DNA of 64,000 nucleotides from the NCBI GenBank assembly GCA_051747265.1, contig JBNJFY010000006.1, positions 62,001 through 126,000 on the forward strand, written 5' to 3'. Positions 45,226 to 53,584 of this stretch are shown here, piece by piece. Positions within the stretch are counted from its first letter, which is position 1. Every line of letters begins with the position of its first letter. A program made the position numbers and the translations under genes. Origin of the DNA: JBNJFY01 sp051747265. Lineage in GTDB: Bacteria > Bacteroidota > Rhodothermia > Balneolales > Balneolaceae. The notes under the pieces are model-generated. The model did not search any database, had not been told where the DNA came from, and was given only the letters and a program-made list of their open reading frames with translations.

Positions 45226-45671
45226 GTGCTACCGAGTCGGGACTGCCCAGCACGCAACAACTGTTATTCTCGCAAACTATTGATTTTTCAGCTTCCGACT
45301 TTTCACTGCTGGAAGAGTTGCATCCCATTATCCAAAAGATGGGCTTTAATGTACAGTTGGTGAGTGGAAATACGGCTATTATGCAGGGGGTTCCGGCGGA
45401 TATCAATATCGGCGATGAACAGCAGGTGCTTCGTCAAATTCTAAACCAGTACCGCGAGCTGGATCAAAATATGCGACTTGACGCTCGTCGTAAATTGGCT
45501 ATCGCGTTTGCTCAAAAGACTTCTATCCCCCGAGGCAAGGTGCTGACTGACATGGAGATGGAGACGATCATAGATCAGTTGTTTTCTTGTGAGGAACCCT
45601 ATTTAGATCCCTTAAAAAAGCCTACGATTCATTACCTTCCATTGGACGAAATAAAAGCGCGATTTCGATAA
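45147..45671 (+). pseudogene. Duplicated MutL C-terminal fragment (mutL')
   Basis: This segment repeats the last 175 codons of mutL, including the stop. Within it an ATG at 45168 opens a 167-residue frame starting MCIVDQHAAHKR and ending KARFR, equal to MutL residues 471-637, the dimerisation domain. The region lacks a mutL promoter and has no clear Shine-Dalgarno site before the ATG. It may be silent. If it is translated by read-through or coupling, it would yield a free MutL C-terminal domain able to pair with full-length MutL. Confidence 0.85.
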
Positions 45672-45721
45672 ACCAGTGGATTTATGTCGGACAACCGGAA
45701 TTCCTTGACTATTCTAGCTAT
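45147..45721. repeat. Direct tandem repeat, copy 2 (575 bp)
   Basis: The second unit is base-for-base identical to 44572-45146 on reading. It provides the native upstream context (mutL stop, spacer CCAGTGGATTT) and the first 38 bases of the intact glycosyltransferase gene. Full identity means the event is recent, is kept by gene conversion, or is an assembly error. Confidence 0.95.
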
Positions 45722-46814
45722 TGAACCACACTTCAGTGGCTCACATAAAGCCTATTTGGAGGGGCTGCAGGAGCACTCTCGCCATACCGTTCATTTGATT
45801 ACCCTTGAAGGAAAGGGCCGGCCGGCGCAAGTGCATATCGACACGATGAAATTGGTACGTCAGGTTCAGAGTCTGGATGTTCAACCTGACCTGATCTTAC
45901 TGAGCAGTGTGATGAACGTTACTGCGTTTTTAGCGCTGACCGATCCACGATTTACCGATATTCCCAAAATTTTGTATATGCACGAAAATCCGCTGACGCG
46001 GCCTTTGCCCCCCGGTGAGACTCGGGATGAGGTCTATGGCTATTTACACTTTATGGGACTGTTAGCGGTAGATAAACTTCTGTTCGCCTCGGAGTTTCAG
46101 CAAAATGATTATTTGGAATCACTGCCCAGCTTCCTGAAGGAATATGCTGATGATTCCCATTCCGAAGCCATTGATCATATTCGCGAGCGCAGTGATGTCC
46201 TTTATCCCGGTTTGGATTTAAGCATATTGGATCAGGTGCAAACGCCCGAACGAAAGAGCCAACGACCGGTCATTGTATGGAATCAGCGCTGGCAGTATGA
46301 CCGAAATCCAGGTATGTTTTTTCGTGTTCTGAACCGGTTGGATGATATCGATTTGGAGTTCGATCTGATTTTAGCCGGAGATACCAAGCATGACAAGCCC
46401 GAAGAGTTCGAAAAAGCGTGGTCGCGATATGGGCAACGGATCAAGCATTTTGGATATGTAGAGGATCCGGAAGCGTATGCTACCTTACTGCATCAAGGAG
46501 ATATTGTGGTTTCCACGGCTACGTATGAATTCTTTTGTGTGGCCATCATGGAAGCTATCCACTGTGGATGCCATCCGTTACTGCCCAACCGATTACATTA
46601 TCCCGAACTGATTCCACAGCATTTGCATGAGCCCTTATTGCACGCGCCAGTGTTATATGAAGATGAAGATCACCTTTTTAACATCTTGAAGTCTATTTTA
46701 AAGGCGGATAGTAAGCCATTGCCCAAAGAGACCTTAAAAAAGATCAATCAACATCTGGATTGGTCTAGGCGTATTGGTACTATTGACGATTATTTCGCCG
46801 CAGCAGTCGCTTAA
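45684..46814 (+). CDS. tRNA-queuosine mannosyltransferase-like glycosyltransferase (DUF3524/GTDC1 family)
   Basis: The 376-residue protein resembles GTDC1/QTMAN along its length: the N-terminal EPHFSGSHKAYLEGL, LLSSVMNVTAFLAL, ILYMHENPLTRPLPPGE, VIVWNQRWQYDRNPGMFF, LAGDTKHDKPEEF and VSTATYEFFCVAIMEA with the GT4-type glutamate. The human member adds mannose to queuosine in tRNA-Asp. The bacterial role is probably the same kind of tRNA modification, but this is inferred. It follows mutL directly and its first 38 bases are duplicated upstream. It overlaps the convergent dnaB gene by 4 bases. Confidence 0.82.
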   Translation: MSDNRNSLTILAIEPHFSGSHKAYLEGLQEHSRHTVHLITLEGKGRPAQVHIDTMKLVRQVQSLDVQPDLILLSSVMNVTAFLALTDPRFTDIPKILYMHENPLTRPLPPGETRDEVYGYLHFMGLLAVDKLLFASEFQQNDYLESLPSFLKEYADDSHSEAIDHIRERSDVLYPGLDLSILDQVQTPERKSQRPVIVWNQRWQYDRNPGMFFRVLNRLDDIDLEFDLILAGDTKHDKPEEFEKAWSRYGQRIKHFGYVEDPEAYATLLHQGDIVVSTATYEFFCVAIMEAIHCGCHPLLPNRLHYPELIPQHLHEPLLHAPVLYEDEDHLFNILKSILKADSKPLPKETLKKINQHLDWSRRIGTIDDYFAAAVA

Positions 46815-48379
46815 AATGGTGCTTCGTCGTCAGGACCTTCATCGGGTGCGGGATTATGGCCCATGGGAGGCAATGAGCTACCCCCATTTATATCACCACC
46901 ATCGCCCGGATCCCCATTATCCATAGGAGTTGGACCTTGATCTCCCTCATCATCAAAGGGCTGGGGATCAGCAGAGGTGAGGTTTTCGAAGCGAGCGTAA
47001 TCCTTCACGAAGTAGAGTCGAACTGTCCCCACCGGACCATTACGCTGCTTCCCGATGATTAGTTCGGCCAAACCTTTGGTGGATTGCCCTTCCGGTGTGG
47101 TGGTAATACCGTAATACTCTGGTCGATAGAGGAAGCAAACAACATCGGCATCCTGCTCAATGGATCCGGACTCACGAAGGTCACTCAATTGAGGGCGTTT
47201 GTCGCCACCGCGCTGTTCTACGGCACGACTAAGCTGGGAGAGCGCAACCACGGGGACATCCAATTCTTTGGCCAGGGCCTTCAAGCCACGAGAAATATTA
47301 GCAATCTCCTGCTCTCGACTTCGGGTAGCTTCTATACCGGTGGATGTCATTAACTGCAGGTAATCTACCACAATTAGACCGATGTCGTGTTCATTTTTTA
47401 ACCGGCGGCATTTGGTACGCAGCTCCATGATGCTCAAGCCGGGGGTATCATCGATAAATATGTTAGCCGTGAACAGTCGCCCCGCCGCATCAATCAAACG
47501 CTTGAATTCTTCATCCTGCAGACGACCGGATCGAGCCGATTGGGCATTGATACGACCTTCCATAGTCAAGAGACGCTGAACCAATGACTGAGCAGACATC
47601 TCCAGACTGAAAATAGCTACATTTTGCTGCAGATTGGGATCCGGGTGTAAAGCCGCATTTCTTGCTGTAGTCAATACAAAGGCAGTTTTACCCATTGAGG
47701 GTCGGGCGGCTACAATAATCATGTCGCCTTTTTGCCAACCGGCGGTCATTTTATCCACATCCGTGCCGGTGGGAACGCCAGTAATACCCGAAGGTTTACC
47801 CCGCATATCTTCCAAGTAGGAGAGTGTGCTTTTCAACACATCCCCAATCGGCTTGGCGCTGGCTCGGTGTTTGGCATTGGCCAGATCAAAGATTCGTTGT
47901 TCCGCATTATCCAACAGATCATAGGGATCACTGGTGGAATCGTAGGAATCCTTAATAATATCCGTGCAATTCTGGATCAGTCTTCGCTTGATCGATTTCT
48001 CAGCGATGATTTGCGCGTGATAGTCTACATTGGCCGCTGAACTTACCGAACGAGTGAGTTCGGCCAGATAGGCGGGGCCACCACAGGAGTCGAGTAAGTT
48101 ACGGTCTCTAAGCTCATTTTCGACAGTGAGCAGATCTAACGGATTGTCCCGCTCATAAAGATAATGCAAGGTGTCGAAAATATGCTGATGAGCGGGTTTG
48201 TAGAAATCTTGGGCATTCAGCATTTGAAGAGCAATGGTAGCTGCTTCGTGCTCAATCAACATGCTACCCAAAACGGCCTCTTCAACTTCTAGAGCCTGAG
48301 GAGGTACGCGTCCACCATCGCCAACTTTATTGGAGGAATTATTATTTGATTGATAATTATTTCGGCGATTGTCGCTCAT
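46811..48379 (-). CDS. dnaB: Replicative DNA helicase DnaB
   Basis: The hexameric helicase drives the replication fork. The 522-residue protein has the N-terminal helical domain (from PPQALEVEEAVLGSMLIE), a linker, and the RecA-like C-domain with Walker A AARPSMGKTAF, Walker B region IVVDYLQLM and DLRESGSIEQDADVV. No intein is present. The last 45 residues form a Gly/Pro/Asp-rich disordered tail ending PDDEAPF, which looks like the C-terminal tip of SSB. A disordered Asn/Ser-rich start (about 1-20) precedes the N-domain. Confidence 0.96.
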   Translation of the reverse strand: MSDNRRNNYQSNNNSSNKVGDGGRVPPQALEVEEAVLGSMLIEHEAATIALQMLNAQDFYKPAHQHIFDTLHYLYERDNPLDLLTVENELRDRNLLDSCGGPAYLAELTRSVSSAANVDYHAQIIAEKSIKRRLIQNCTDIIKDSYDSTSDPYDLLDNAEQRIFDLANAKHRASAKPIGDVLKSTLSYLEDMRGKPSGITGVPTGTDVDKMTAGWQKGDMIIVAARPSMGKTAFVLTTARNAALHPDPNLQQNVAIFSLEMSAQSLVQRLLTMEGRINAQSARSGRLQDEEFKRLIDAAGRLFTANIFIDDTPGLSIMELRTKCRRLKNEHDIGLIVVDYLQLMTSTGIEATRSREQEIANISRGLKALAKELDVPVVALSQLSRAVEQRGGDKRPQLSDLRESGSIEQDADVVCFLYRPEYYGITTTPEGQSTKGLAELIIGKQRNGPVGTVRLYFVKDYARFENLTSADPQPFDDEGDQGPTPMDNGDPGDGGDINGGSSLPPMGHNPAPDEGPDDEAPF

Positions 48380-48408
48380 AAATTCAAATAAACAGAATTA
48401 TAATTCAA

Positions 48409-49281
48409 TTATGGTTGGCAGCCTAGCTCATCATAACGTTTGCGAAGCAATTGTACATCCTCCCATGTAGGACGTTTCCATTGGGGATTCCGTAGTAGCG
48501 CGGCCGGATGGTACGTTACCAGCAGTTCGCGTTTACCATTATCGTAGGGATGGAATTTGCCGCGCATACTGCCCAGCGATTGGTCTCGATTGAGCAAGGT
48601 GGTCGCTGCTACGCGACCCAGACAAAGAATGAGTTTGGGATCTATTAACTCGATCTGTTTTTGTAAAAAGGGAAGACTTTTAGAACGCTCTTTCGTCAGC
48701 GGATCCCGGTTGTTGGGCGGTCGATGTTTTAAAATATTGGCGATATACACATCCGGTCGGTCAAAATTGATGGCGGACAAGATTTTATCCAACAACTGAC
48801 CTGCTTTACCCACAAAAGGCTCTCCTTGCTGATCCTCGTGATAACCGGGAGCTTCCCCAATTACCATAAGATCAGCATGCGGGTTACCCACGCCAAATAC
48901 CAAGTTGGTGCCTTCCAGGTCGGTCTGTAATTCCTCGGCAGTCTCGCAAAGAGTTTTTAATTCATCCAGGGTAGAAACCTGTTTTAACTGCTCATAAACA
49001 GAGATAGGTTGAGAAGCAGACTCTGGTTTCGATTGTGAGACTGGTTGATCTTGCTGGTTGGATGATCTCTTATCAGTGGATTCTTGTTTAGAGAGGGAAG
49101 AGTCCGAAATGGTTGAGCTTTCATCCGTACTGTCATCCTTTTTATTGGAATTAGCTACTTGGGAAGTCGAATTAGAACTCGCCTCTGTTAAACCAAAGGA
49201 ACCATACATTTGGCGCTCCAATTTCAACGCATCAATGAGATCATCGATCCAATGGGCTAATGTTCGTTTTTGGTTACTCAT
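48409..49281 (-). CDS. Uracil-DNA glycosylase family 4-like protein lacking Fe-S cysteines
   Basis: The 290-residue protein has a short helical N-terminus (8-27), a Ser/Gln/Asp-rich disordered linker (about 33-93) and a UDG-like domain. Motif A is GEAPGYHED (142-150), followed by GEPFVGKAGQLLD. Motif B is TYHPAALLRNP (256-266). Family 4 enzymes bind a 4Fe-4S cluster through four cysteines. Here the equivalent positions hold Ala, Leu, His (H186 in LKHRPP) and Ser (S202), and only C112, C220 and C288 remain elsewhere. It probably still excises uracil, without the cluster. It lies 29 bases upstream of dnaB on the same strand. Confidence 0.85.
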   Translation of the reverse strand: MSNQKRTLAHWIDDLIDALKLERQMYGSFGLTEASSNSTSQVANSNKKDDSTDESSTISDSSLSKQESTDKRSSNQQDQPVSQSKPESASQPISVYEQLKQVSTLDELKTLCETAEELQTDLEGTNLVFGVGNPHADLMVIGEAPGYHEDQQGEPFVGKAGQLLDKILSAINFDRPDVYIANILKHRPPNNRDPLTKERSKSLPFLQKQIELIDPKLILCLGRVAATTLLNRDQSLGSMRGKFHPYDNGKRELLVTYHPAALLRNPQWKRPTWEDVQLLRKRYDELGCQP

Positions 49282-49293
49282 TAATCCCTGTCG

Positions 49294-50634
49294 TTATTCA
49301 GCGTCAACCAGTTCGGCGATCACTTCTTCTTCGGATTGTACCTGTTCGGGTATGATGCCCCGGTAGTGCCCCTTACGGGTTCGTTCGGTTAATTCGACCG
49401 GCACAATTCTGTTAATCAGTCGTTCATCAAAGGGAACAGCTACACGAACGTAATTATCCGTCCATCCATACATGATCCCTTTCTTGTCAGCTCCTTCGAA
49501 GAGGGTAGGGCGGGTTTCCCCTTGAAATTGCTGATCAAAGGTAAAACGTTTTTTCTTGGATAAGCGTCGCAATTTGTGAGTGCGTTCTTTGCGAATGGAA
49601 TCCTGCACATTGGGTTCGATCTCCAAGGCATGTGTGTTCGGTCGTTCCGAGTAGGTAAACACATGCAAATAGCTTACATCCAGAGAATCGATAAAATCAA
49701 AGGATTCTTGAAATCGCTCTTCGGTCTCGCCGGGATGCCCGGTAATCACATCTACACCGATACAAGCATCGGGCATGAGTGATTTGATCAATTCCACGCG
49801 CTGACGATACAAGTCGGAGTTATACCGGCGTCGCATTAAGCGGAGCATCTCATCGCTACCACTTTGTAATGGAATGTGGAAGTGAGGAAGAAGTTTCTCG
49901 GATTGAGCTACATACTCGATGATCTCATCATGCATGAGATTCGGTTCTACCGATGAGAACCGGATTCGTTCCAAGCCATCCACCTGATCTAAAGCTTGAA
50001 CCAGATCATAGAAATTCTCATCCCGACCACGGCCAAAGTCACCGGCATTCACCCCGGTTATTACGATTTCTTTAAAGCCTTCATATACTAAATGTTCGGC
50101 ATTTTGGATCACCGTAGCTATTTCCGGGCTGCGACTCTCGCCTCGGGCCAGGGGAATGGTACAGAAGGAGCACTTGTAGCTGCATCCATCCTGCACTTTC
50201 AGGAATGCGCGTGTACGATCGTCAGAGGAGAAGGAGTTGTGAAACTCTACGGCTTCATTCACATCCGTATTGTAAACCAATGGCTGGTCTTGTTTTTCAA
50301 ACGAATCAAAGAGTTCCAACAGGCGAAATTTGTCTTTGGCGCCTAGTACGGCATCAACGCCCTCAATTTCAGCAATCTCTTCCGGCTCCAGCTGAGCATA
50401 ACAACCAATCACCGCTACAAAGGCATTGGGATTGCGACGCAATGCTTTACGCACGGTATGCCGACAGGTACTATTGGCACTTTGAGTGACCGAGCAGGTA
50501 TTAATGACATAGATATCCGCTTTATCATCAAAATCGATGACATCATAACCTTCCTGCTCAAAATCTCGTTTGATCGCGGAAGTTTCTGAAAAGTTGAGTT
50601 TACAGCCGAGTGTATCAAAGGCAACTCGCTTCAT
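49294..50634 (-). CDS. mtaB: tRNA (t6A37) methylthiotransferase MtaB
   Basis: The 446-residue radical-SAM enzyme adds a methylthio group to t6A37 in tRNA. The N-terminal MTTase domain has cysteines in DTLGCKLN, NTCSVT and VIGCYAQ, binding one cluster. The radical-SAM loop is CSYKCSFC. The C-terminal TRAM domain starts near the segment TRPTLFEG. The N-terminal LGCKLN signature favours MtaB over MiaB or RimO. I use the ATG at 50634; an in-frame TTG three codons upstream is possible. It precedes the UDG-like gene by 12 bases. Confidence 0.92.
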   Translation of the reverse strand: MKRVAFDTLGCKLNFSETSAIKRDFEQEGYDVIDFDDKADIYVINTCSVTQSANSTCRHTVRKALRRNPNAFVAVIGCYAQLEPEEIAEIEGVDAVLGAKDKFRLLELFDSFEKQDQPLVYNTDVNEAVEFHNSFSSDDRTRAFLKVQDGCSYKCSFCTIPLARGESRSPEIATVIQNAEHLVYEGFKEIVITGVNAGDFGRGRDENFYDLVQALDQVDGLERIRFSSVEPNLMHDEIIEYVAQSEKLLPHFHIPLQSGSDEMLRLMRRRYNSDLYRQRVELIKSLMPDACIGVDVITGHPGETEERFQESFDFIDSLDVSYLHVFTYSERPNTHALEIEPNVQDSIRKERTHKLRRLSKKKRFTFDQQFQGETRPTLFEGADKKGIMYGWTDNYVRVAVPFDERLINRIVPVELTERTRKGHYRGIIPEQVQSEEEVIAELVDAE

Positions 50635-50730
50635 GCCGGACAAGGTATGAGTTTAAAGATTGTCACAAACGAACCAAGATAAGAAAATAAGCACCACCGT
50701 GTAAGGGCTGGATCCCAATTAGAGATAAAA

Positions 50731-50762
50731 AAAGCAGGTATCTGATGGAAGATACCTGCTTT
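50731..50762 (-). terminator. Strong intrinsic terminator after nuoH
   Basis: A perfect 13-bp stem AAAGCAGGTATCT / AGATACCTGCTTT with a 6-base loop lies 22 bases after the nuoH stop on the minus strand. On that strand it is followed by a run of seven T (complement of the A-run at 50727-50733). It marks the end of the nuoA-H transcript. Confidence 0.9.
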
Positions 50763-50783
50763 TAAATTCTGCCTAAATAAATT

Positions 50784-51782
50784 TTAAAATAAATGCTTCA
50801 TAGCATAGAGGATCGCAGCGATAACCACGAAATTCACAATACTTAGGGGGAGGAGCTTAGACCAACCCAGCTTCATAACCTGGTTATATTTGAATCGGGG
50901 AATTGTCCAACGTACCCAGATGATGACAAATATCCAGAAGAAGGTTTTGGCCGTAAATACAGCGATATCTAACAGCGCCTTGGCAGTTACGCTCATTTCG
51001 GGTAACCACAGATCCGCCAGGGGCAGATGATAGCCACCAAAAAAGAAGGTAGTGATTAACATAGAAGCTATGGTTACGTGCATGTATTCGGCCAAGAAGA
51101 ACATCCCGAACTTCATACCGGAATATTCAGTATGGAAACCACCTACCAGCTCTTGTTCGGCCTCTACAAGGTCGAAAGGGGTTCGATTGGCTTCCGCAAA
51201 TGCCGCGATGATGAAAATAACCGCCCCTATAGGGTTAACAAAGATATTCCACCAGGTTGACTGGGAATTAACAATCTCCACCATGCTTAGAGAACCGGAG
51301 AACAGGATCACCGAAGCCAGAGCCATGCCCATAGGTAATTCGTAGCTCAGCATCTGAGCCGCCGCCCGTAATCCACCTAGCAGGGAGTATTTACTGTTGG
51401 ATGACCAACCAGCAAGGGTTACTCCATAAACTCCCAGGGAAGTAAAGGCCAGCACATATAATAATCCGGCATTGATATCGGTGACAAAAAGCCCCTCGCC
51501 AAAGGGGATAACCGCAACCACCATCAAGGCCGTAATAACCGGAATCATCGGTGCAATAGTGTGAATAACCTTGTAGCCACGGATAGGAGTGACGTCTTCC
51601 TTCAGTAAAAGCTTAATCACATCGGCGATGGGTTGCAATAAACCAAATGGACCAACACGGTTGGGACCATGTCGGTTTTGAATAAACGCGGAAAGTCGTC
51701 GCTCAAGGTAAACATTTACCGCAGCTGTGTTCAGCAACATAAATGCCCCGATACCCAGAACATAATAGGAAGTGGGATTCAT
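50784..51782 (-). CDS. nuoH: NADH-quinone oxidoreductase subunit H
   Basis: The membrane subunit next to the quinone site of complex I. The 332-residue protein has about eight spans and the family signatures YLERRLSAFIQNRHGPNRVGP positions 26-46 and AFAEANRTPFDLVEAEQELVGG positions 191-212, the charged loops that help form the quinone chamber. It is the last gene of the minus-strand nuo unit, 46 bases after nuoG. Confidence 0.96.
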   Translation of the reverse strand: MNPTSYYVLGIGAFMLLNTAAVNVYLERRLSAFIQNRHGPNRVGPFGLLQPIADVIKLLLKEDVTPIRGYKVIHTIAPMIPVITALMVVAVIPFGEGLFVTDINAGLLYVLAFTSLGVYGVTLAGWSSNSKYSLLGGLRAAAQMLSYELPMGMALASVILFSGSLSMVEIVNSQSTWWNIFVNPIGAVIFIIAAFAEANRTPFDLVEAEQELVGGFHTEYSGMKFGMFFLAEYMHVTIASMLITTFFFGGYHLPLADLWLPEMSVTAKALLDIAVFTAKTFFWIFVIIWVRWTIPRFKYNQVMKLGWSKLLPLSIVNFVVIAAILYAMKHLF

Positions 51783-51828
51783 GAACCTGTCTCTTCAGTA
51801 GGTTAAAGTTACAACGTTGATTAATGTA

Positions 51829-53562
51829 TTAAGCCGTAACGGCAGGGAGTTCTAGTTTAACTCCATTTTCTTCGTCTATGCGTTCATAGCTGACGCCTTG
51901 GAAGGCCTCATTCTGATTCGCAATTTCATCCAGAATTTCCCGGTGAGAAGAAAAGGGAATATCAATATCCAGTCGTTCTCCCAGTTTCTGCAGAATTTCA
52001 TACAGCGGCAAACAGTCAACTTTATTTTCTTCAGCTCGCCAGTTGTCGAAATCGGTTCCAAAACGATCCAATCGACCTTCGGACATTTCTAGCTCCAACC
52101 GGCGATTGGTGTATTTGGTTTCTTTGGCTGGGAAACTGCGCTGAATATATCCATCTACGCTTACATAACTAGCCGCGTGTTCCGCAATACAAGTGATGGG
52201 AACCACTAAGTCGGCGGCTTTGGCCGTATCCGTATGATTGGTGGCAAAGGTAATGGTGTAGAGGTCGGAAAGATGATCAGCGGAAATGATACCACGTCCC
52301 ATCAAATCGTCATTCAGCAGTACAACTACCTTGTAATTACCGCTATTCAACGCGTTTTGAACACCTTGTTCATTCCATTCTTCCAAGCCTAATAGTCGAC
52401 AGCCATTAGCATTCGGTGCCTGATCGTCGGAAAGCAAGAAATCATCACCGGATCCGGGAATGACATGAGGAACAAAGCGTGCCGGTTCGGTTCCCGCTGC
52501 AGTGAAGAATGAGTTCAGCACATGGTTCTCTTCCACAGAAGCATGTGGGCTACCCAATACTAACACATCAGATGGATCGTGCGCATCCAGTACCTCAATC
52601 ATCGTTTCTACAGCATTATTCCAGCTGGTCTTGGATTGATTGTCACCATCCAGGCGAATAGAAGGTTTGGAGACACGATTTTCATTAATCGTCTGGTAAT
52701 AAGTGCGGCCGGCATCCGGCATCCAGTAATCGTTAATCTCTTCATTGTAGCGAGGAGTGATGCGCAGAACCAAGTTATCACGGGTCCAAAGATCAATATT
52801 GGTGCCTTTACCATTGCTGACATCAATACTTGGCGTCTGATTCATTTCCCACACTCGGGCGTTGAATCGAAAATCAGAAGAGGTCAAAGCACCCACCGGG
52901 CAAATATCCACTGTATTCAGGGAATATGGATCATCAAACTCTTGGTCGGGCGCAGTGGTAGGGTAGTTTTTATCCCCACGAGAGACAATGGTCAACTGAT
53001 CGGTTTTACTAATCTCTTGAGTAAAGCGTACGCAACGCGTGCAGTTGATGCATCGCTCGGCATCCAGGATTACATTAGGACCTAATTGTACGCGCTTCGG
53101 CTTATGTACTTTCTTGACCTCAAACCGACTACCTTCGGGACCGTATTTGTAGGCCTGAATTTGTAGTGGACACTCACCGGCTTGATCACAAATGGGGCAA
53201 TCCAGTGGGTGATTGATGAGGATGAATTCCAACGTATCTTTCTGTGCCCGTTTGACATCATCATCGGTTTTCTGGGTGCGAACCACCATACCATCCGACA
53301 TCTGCGTATTACAAGAAGTCATCATTTTGGGAAACCAGCGAATCTCACGTTCGCCGTCTTCGTTGACTTCATATTCACCCGTTTCCTTGTTTTTTACATA
53401 TTGACCCACTTTCACCATACACTGGCGGCAGTTAGCCGGAATAGACATAGAGGGGTGATAACAGAAGAAGGGAATATCAATACCGCGATCCAACATATAC
53501 TGCAGGAGCATATGTTGTCCTTCAAATTCGTATCGAGTTCCGTCAATAAAAATCTCAGGCAT
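51829..53562 (-). CDS. nuoG: NADH-quinone oxidoreductase subunit G (short form)
   Basis: The 577-residue iron-sulfur subunit has the N-terminal 2Fe-2S set (FCYHPSMSIPANCRQC and later TSC), the His/Cys motif HPLDCPICDQAGEC and the 4Fe-4S set CINCTRCVRF with DICPVGAL. The extra cluster N7 cysteines found in E. coli are absent, and the molybdopterin-oxidoreductase-like domain is shortened. The protein belongs to the peripheral arm. It follows nuoF by 22 bases. Confidence 0.93.
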   Translation of the reverse strand: MPEIFIDGTRYEFEGQHMLLQYMLDRGIDIPFFCYHPSMSIPANCRQCMVKVGQYVKNKETGEYEVNEDGEREIRWFPKMMTSCNTQMSDGMVVRTQKTDDDVKRAQKDTLEFILINHPLDCPICDQAGECPLQIQAYKYGPEGSRFEVKKVHKPKRVQLGPNVILDAERCINCTRCVRFTQEISKTDQLTIVSRGDKNYPTTAPDQEFDDPYSLNTVDICPVGALTSSDFRFNARVWEMNQTPSIDVSNGKGTNIDLWTRDNLVLRITPRYNEEINDYWMPDAGRTYYQTINENRVSKPSIRLDGDNQSKTSWNNAVETMIEVLDAHDPSDVLVLGSPHASVEENHVLNSFFTAAGTEPARFVPHVIPGSGDDFLLSDDQAPNANGCRLLGLEEWNEQGVQNALNSGNYKVVVLLNDDLMGRGIISADHLSDLYTITFATNHTDTAKAADLVVPITCIAEHAASYVSVDGYIQRSFPAKETKYTNRRLELEMSEGRLDRFGTDFDNWRAEENKVDCLPLYEILQKLGERLDIDIPFSSHREILDEIANQNEAFQGVSYERIDEENGVKLELPAVTA

Positions 53563-53584
53563 AAGAGCTAGCAGATTAGATAGT

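Noticed and set aside
45168..45671. Independent small gene related to MutL
   Set aside because: It is identical at DNA level to the end of mutL and ends at the duplicated stop, so it is a duplication product rather than a separate gene. Possible expression is kept as a finding.
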